From Ferruginibacter sp. (GTDB lineage Bacteria > Bacteroidota > Bacteroidia > Chitinophagales > Chitinophagaceae), in NCBI GenBank assembly GCA_025362765.1, contig JANYFI010000185.1:1-7584 (forward strand): a stretch of DNA of 7,584 bases, read 5' to 3'. This document shows, one piece after another, positions 4,702 to 7,584 of the stretch. A program made the position numbers and the translations under genes. Position 1 is the stretch's first letter. The number at the start of each line of letters is the position of its first letter. Below the pieces are notes generated by a model. The model was not told where the DNA came from. It saw nothing but the letters and a program-made list of their open reading frames with translations, and made no database searches.

Positions 4702-7584
4702 TTATTTTTTAATGGTAAAATAAAATGTGGTTCCGCTTCCAGGTGTAGATTCAAGCCAAATTTTGCCACCCATGTTTTCGATAATTTTTTTTGTAATGGC
4801 CAAACCAATACCGGTACCGGAGAATTCATTCTGGTTATGCAGGCGCTGAAAAATTACAAAAATTTTGTGGTAATACTCTTTTTCAATTCCTATACCGTTA
4901 TCAGCCACACAAATTTGCCAGTGGTCGTCTTTATCAACCGCATTAATCTTAATGTGGGGTGCTATTCCTTCTCTTTTATACTTGACAGAATTGCCCAGCA
5001 GGTTTTGAAAAACCTGCATCATAGAGGAACGGTATGCATGTACCACTGGTAACTTATCCACCTCTACAACGGCGATATTTTCAACAATCTGGTGTTGCAG
5101 TAAAAGCCTGGTTTCCTCTACCAGTACATTTAAATCAAGCAACTCCATATTATCCTGTAACCGGCCAACCCTTGATATCTCCAGCAAATCAAGAATGATC
5201 TGGCGCATACGTTTGGCTCCGTCTACGGCAAAATGAATATAATTTTTTCCTTTTGCATCAAATTTACCTGCATAGTGAATTTCAAGTAAACTTAAAAAAC
5301 TGGTTACCATTCTTAAGGGCTCCTGTAAATCATGAGAAGCCACGTAGGAAAATTGTTCAAGTTCTGCATTGGAATCAGCCAGTGCTTTGGTCTGGGCAAG
5401 CAGATCTTCGTTTAATTTTTTTAAATTAAATTCATTTTCCTTCAAATTGGTAATGTCCTGTGTGGCACCAATCATGCGTATCGCCTGGCCGTTTGCGTCA
5501 CGTATAATGTATCCTTTATCATATACATAAGCATATTCGCCGGTTGCTTTTAACAAACGGTATTCTTCCGCCCAATAAAAAACATCCTGATTTTCAAATG
5601 CCGCCAACAGGGACGCTTTCGTTAAGGGCAAATCATCCGGATGAACCAGTGCTGAAAATTCCGGATCGCTGTGAACCTCATTGTTTGAATCATAGCCGAA
5701 CAACATTTTAAACCCTTCGCCTGTTCGGGTGATTATTCCGGTTAGAATATCAAGATCCCAAATGGAATCATTGGTAGCTTTTGCTACAAGGTTATATCGT
5801 TCATTGCTGAGTCGAATCGTTTCTTCTGATTTTTTGCGTTCGGCAACGTCTCTAACCAGCGAAAACAATCGGCCGTCTGTTAATAATTTGGAAGTGATTT
5901 CAAGGTGATTGTACTGCCCGTCATTTCTTTTCATGAGGCGTTCGTTTACCACGGTTTTGCCCTGCAGTAAAGCTTCAAACTGCAGTGGCCTTGCCGTTAT
6001 ATCTTCCTCTACAAAAAAATCATAAATAGACATTTGTAACAATTCTTCTTCTGCATACCTGGTCAATTTGCAGGCGCTAGCATTAACCGTTATAAACCGG
6101 CCCGTTTTATCAGAAATAAAAATACCTTCTGAGGCTTCTTCCACCAGCACGCGGTATTTTTCTTCGCTGGCGAGCAGCCGCTGTTCGTACAGAATATTTT
6201 CAGTTATATCCAGTACAGTGCCTTTAAATTTTACTACAGTTCCGTCTTCCTTTTTATCAATGCTAAAAGTGGCTTTGAGGTAACGAAGTGGAATGTGGGC
6301 GGCATTTGTACAAAAAACCCTTACCTCCGCAGGTTCTATTCCAAGATGCATATTTTTGATGTTTTGAACATAAAACTCCCTGTCATTTTCGCCAATCAAT
6401 TCGGCGGAGTCGGCCAAAGTAGGAGGCATTGAATCTTCTTTTAATCCAAACAACCGATACATTTGTTTAGACCATTTGCCTGTTTTATTTTCTACATCAA
6501 ATTCCCAGCTTCCCAACCCTGCCAGTTCTTCTGCCTGCTCCAGCCTTTTATTACTGTTCACAATAATTTCTTCTGCCAGTTTACGTTCGGTAATATCAAC
6601 ATAAAAACCGTCCCATACTATTTTTCCGTCGTTTAATTCTCTTGGAGAAGAAATAATATTCAGCCACCTGATTTCGCCTTTATGATTTCGGCTGCGCACT
6701 TCTACATTGAAAATTTTATGGGTTTTCATTGCCTCGGTTTCCGCAATTTTTATCATCTGCAAATCGTCGCGGTTTATTAAATTATACAGAATAGCAGGGT
6801 CATCAATAATTTCCTGTGGCGTTTTACCGGTAATTGCCAAAGAGCCGTTGCTAACGTAATTAAACTTTCTTGTACCATCCAAATTAGCTGTTAACTGGTA
6901 AAGCATTACACCGGGTAAATTATCGCTCAGGCTTTGTAACTGAACATTCTTTTCATTCAATTTCTCTTCGGCTATTTTTCTTTCGGTAATATCCATCATG
7001 GTTCCAATTATACGTACCGGCTTTCCTCTATCATCCCTTTCTATCAATATCCGGCTCAATATATTACTCCAGCCATTGGTATCAGCATAAAAACGATATT
7101 CATCTACAAGGCTCTTTGCACCTGTTATTTTTGCATTTTCAAGCAAGCGGGTAACCCGCTCTCTGTCATCCGCATGAATTCTCTTTACCCATTCTTCGTG
7201 GTCGGGTACAGCATCGTCCAACGTTAATCCATACAGGTGCTGATGCATTTGGTTTGCCCAAATTTTGCCTGTTGTTACATTCAAGTCCCACACAGCGTCG
7301 CTGGTAACTTTACCAATCAGTTCGTACCTTTCGTTGGCTTCATTAATTTCCTTCTCCGCTTTTTTGGGTTCCGTTAAATCCAGCCCCATTCCCAACAGGC
7401 AGTTTTTTCCTTCATACTTAATTTTAAGCGAATTGATGAAGTAGGGAATTTGCTGTTTTGCTTTTGTAAGTAATACCACTTCAATCCCTGTGGCACGCTT
7501 TTCAAAAACAGCTTTAATGCGATTGCTGATTTTATCTTTTTCTTCCTTATCATAAAAATCGAGCGGATGCATGGTCTTAATTTC
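4702..7584 (-). CDS. Multi-PAS sensor histidine kinase, N-terminus beyond the right edge
   Basis: Autophosphorylating kinase, partial at its 5' end. The frame stays open to the window edge, and the first Met seen (codon 7572-7570) lies inside a PAS domain, so it is not the true start. Numbering here is from that Met (956 residues). Order: tail of PAS 1 (to about 70); PAS 2 (80-200, PAS_3-like); PAS 3 (about 210-332); PAS 4 (about 340-460); PAS 5 (about 469-582); PAS 6 (590-711); a linker; HisKA (about 735-805) with His747 in SHDLQEPLR; HATPase_c (about 845-956) with N-box Asn857 and Asn861 in NLLGNSVKY, G1 DNGIGI (891-896), F-box IFVIFQRLH and G2 GTGIGLAI (919-926). Each PAS ends in a DIT-type motif (DLTEPK, DITERK, DITERK, DITENI, DVAERK, DITNLK) before a charged helical linker. 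No membrane segment, GAF domain, LOV cysteine motif or receiver is visible, so the visible part looks cytosolic. The ligand is unknown. The nearby single-domain regulator is the likely phosphate acceptor. Confidence 0.95.
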   Translation of the reverse strand, partial: EIKTMHPLDFYDKEEKDKISNRIKAVFEKRATGIEVVLLTKAKQQIPYFINSLKIKYEGKNCLLGMGLDLTEPKKAEKEINEANERYELIGKVTSDAVWDLNVTTGKIWANQMHQHLYGLTLDDAVPDHEEWVKRIHADDRERVTRLLENAKITGAKSLVDEYRFYADTNGWSNILSRILIERDDRGKPVRIIGTMMDITERKIAEEKLNEKNVQLQSLSDNLPGVMLYQLTANLDGTRKFNYVSNGSLAITGKTPQEIIDDPAILYNLINRDDLQMIKIAETEAMKTHKIFNVEVRSRNHKGEIRWLNIISSPRELNDGKIVWDGFYVDITERKLAEEIIVNSNKRLEQAEELAGLGSWEFDVENKTGKWSKQMYRLFGLKEDSMPPTLADSAELIGENDREFYVQNIKNMHLGIEPAEVRVFCTNAAHIPLRYLKATFSIDKKEDGTVVKFKGTVLDITENILYEQRLLASEEKYRVLVEEASEGIFISDKTGRFITVNASACKLTRYAEEELLQMSIYDFFVEEDITARPLQFEALLQGKTVVNERLMKRNDGQYNHLEITSKLLTDGRLFSLVRDVAERKKSEETIRLSNERYNLVAKATNDSIWDLDILTGIITRTGEGFKMLFGYDSNNEVHSDPEFSALVHPDDLPLTKASLLAAFENQDVFYWAEEYRLLKATGEYAYVYDKGYIIRDANGQAIRMIGATQDITNLKENEFNLKKLNEDLLAQTKALADSNAELEQFSYVASHDLQEPLRMVTSFLSLLEIHYAGKFDAKGKNYIHFAVDGAKRMRQIILDLLEISRVGRLQDNMELLDLNVLVEETRLLLQHQIVENIAVVEVDKLPVVHAYRSSMMQVFQNLLGNSVKYKREGIAPHIKINAVDKDDHWQICVADNGIGIEKEYYHKIFVIFQRLHNQNEFSGTGIGLAITKKIIENMGGKIWLESTPGSGTTFYFTIKK
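5440..5805 (-). repeat. PAS module 6, copy B of the internally similar pair, next to the kinase core
   Basis: Residues 590-711 of the kinase. It begins NERYNLVAKATNDSIWDL and carries the PAS_3-style HPDD, EEYRLL, YDKGYIIRD and RMIGATQDIT elements. It is the membrane-independent sensor module directly ahead of the HisKA linker, so it is best placed to transmit the signal. It resembles PAS 2 more than the modules between them, by eye. Confidence 0.6.
6973..7335 (-). repeat. PAS module 2, copy A of an internally similar pair in the kinase
   Basis: Residues 80-200 of the kinase (numbered from the first visible Met). The opening 25 residues are identical at 14 positions to the opening of PAS 6, sharing NERY, the WDL motif and TG, and both end in an RxIGxxxDIT pattern. 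The codons differ widely, so this is an old duplication or shared subfamily, not a recent DNA repeat. Confidence 0.6.

Noticed and set aside
4623..4829. Minus-strand open frame of 68 codons overlapping the kinase 3' end
   Set aside because: It is the shifted frame of the HATPase coding region and has no family features.

Overview
The window reads as an ordinary chromosomal segment of a Bacteroidota bacterium, probably of the Chitinophagaceae type (inference from protein style; no marker gene is present). Support comes from AT-rich leaders without Shine-Dalgarno sequences, moderate GC, a short lipobox lipoprotein signal, and a multi-PAS histidine kinase paired with an Rcp1-like response regulator. 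I see no tRNA, rRNA, CRISPR array, insertion sequence, phage gene or origin.

Layout. Left (about 1-3058, + strand): a GabT-like class III aminotransferase followed after 98 bases by a YtcJ-like amidohydrolase 3 protein with a TTG start. They are co-directional and may form a small catabolic unit that frees an amino compound by hydrolysis and then transaminates it; the substrate cannot be read from the sequence. Middle (3059-3358): a 300-base gene-free gap with a weak terminator-like hairpin, several inverted repeats and a poor promoter candidate. Next (3359-4177, + strand): a plant-type glutaminyl-peptide cyclotransferase made as a lipoprotein.

Right (4188-7584, - strand): a two-component pair transcribed toward the cyclotransferase. 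The histidine kinase lies upstream in its transcript and runs off the right edge, so its true N-terminus is not visible. What is seen holds the end of one PAS domain, five further PAS domains, a HisKA domain and a HATPase domain, with no membrane segment and no receiver. The single-domain response regulator follows after 85 bases. The two-component pair and the cyclotransferase converge with only 10 bases between stop codons.

I found no convincing previously undescribed system. The points most worth a second look are the long PAS array with an internally similar pair of modules feeding an output-less regulator, the inverted-repeat cluster in the 300-base gap, and the aminotransferase-amidohydrolase pairing.
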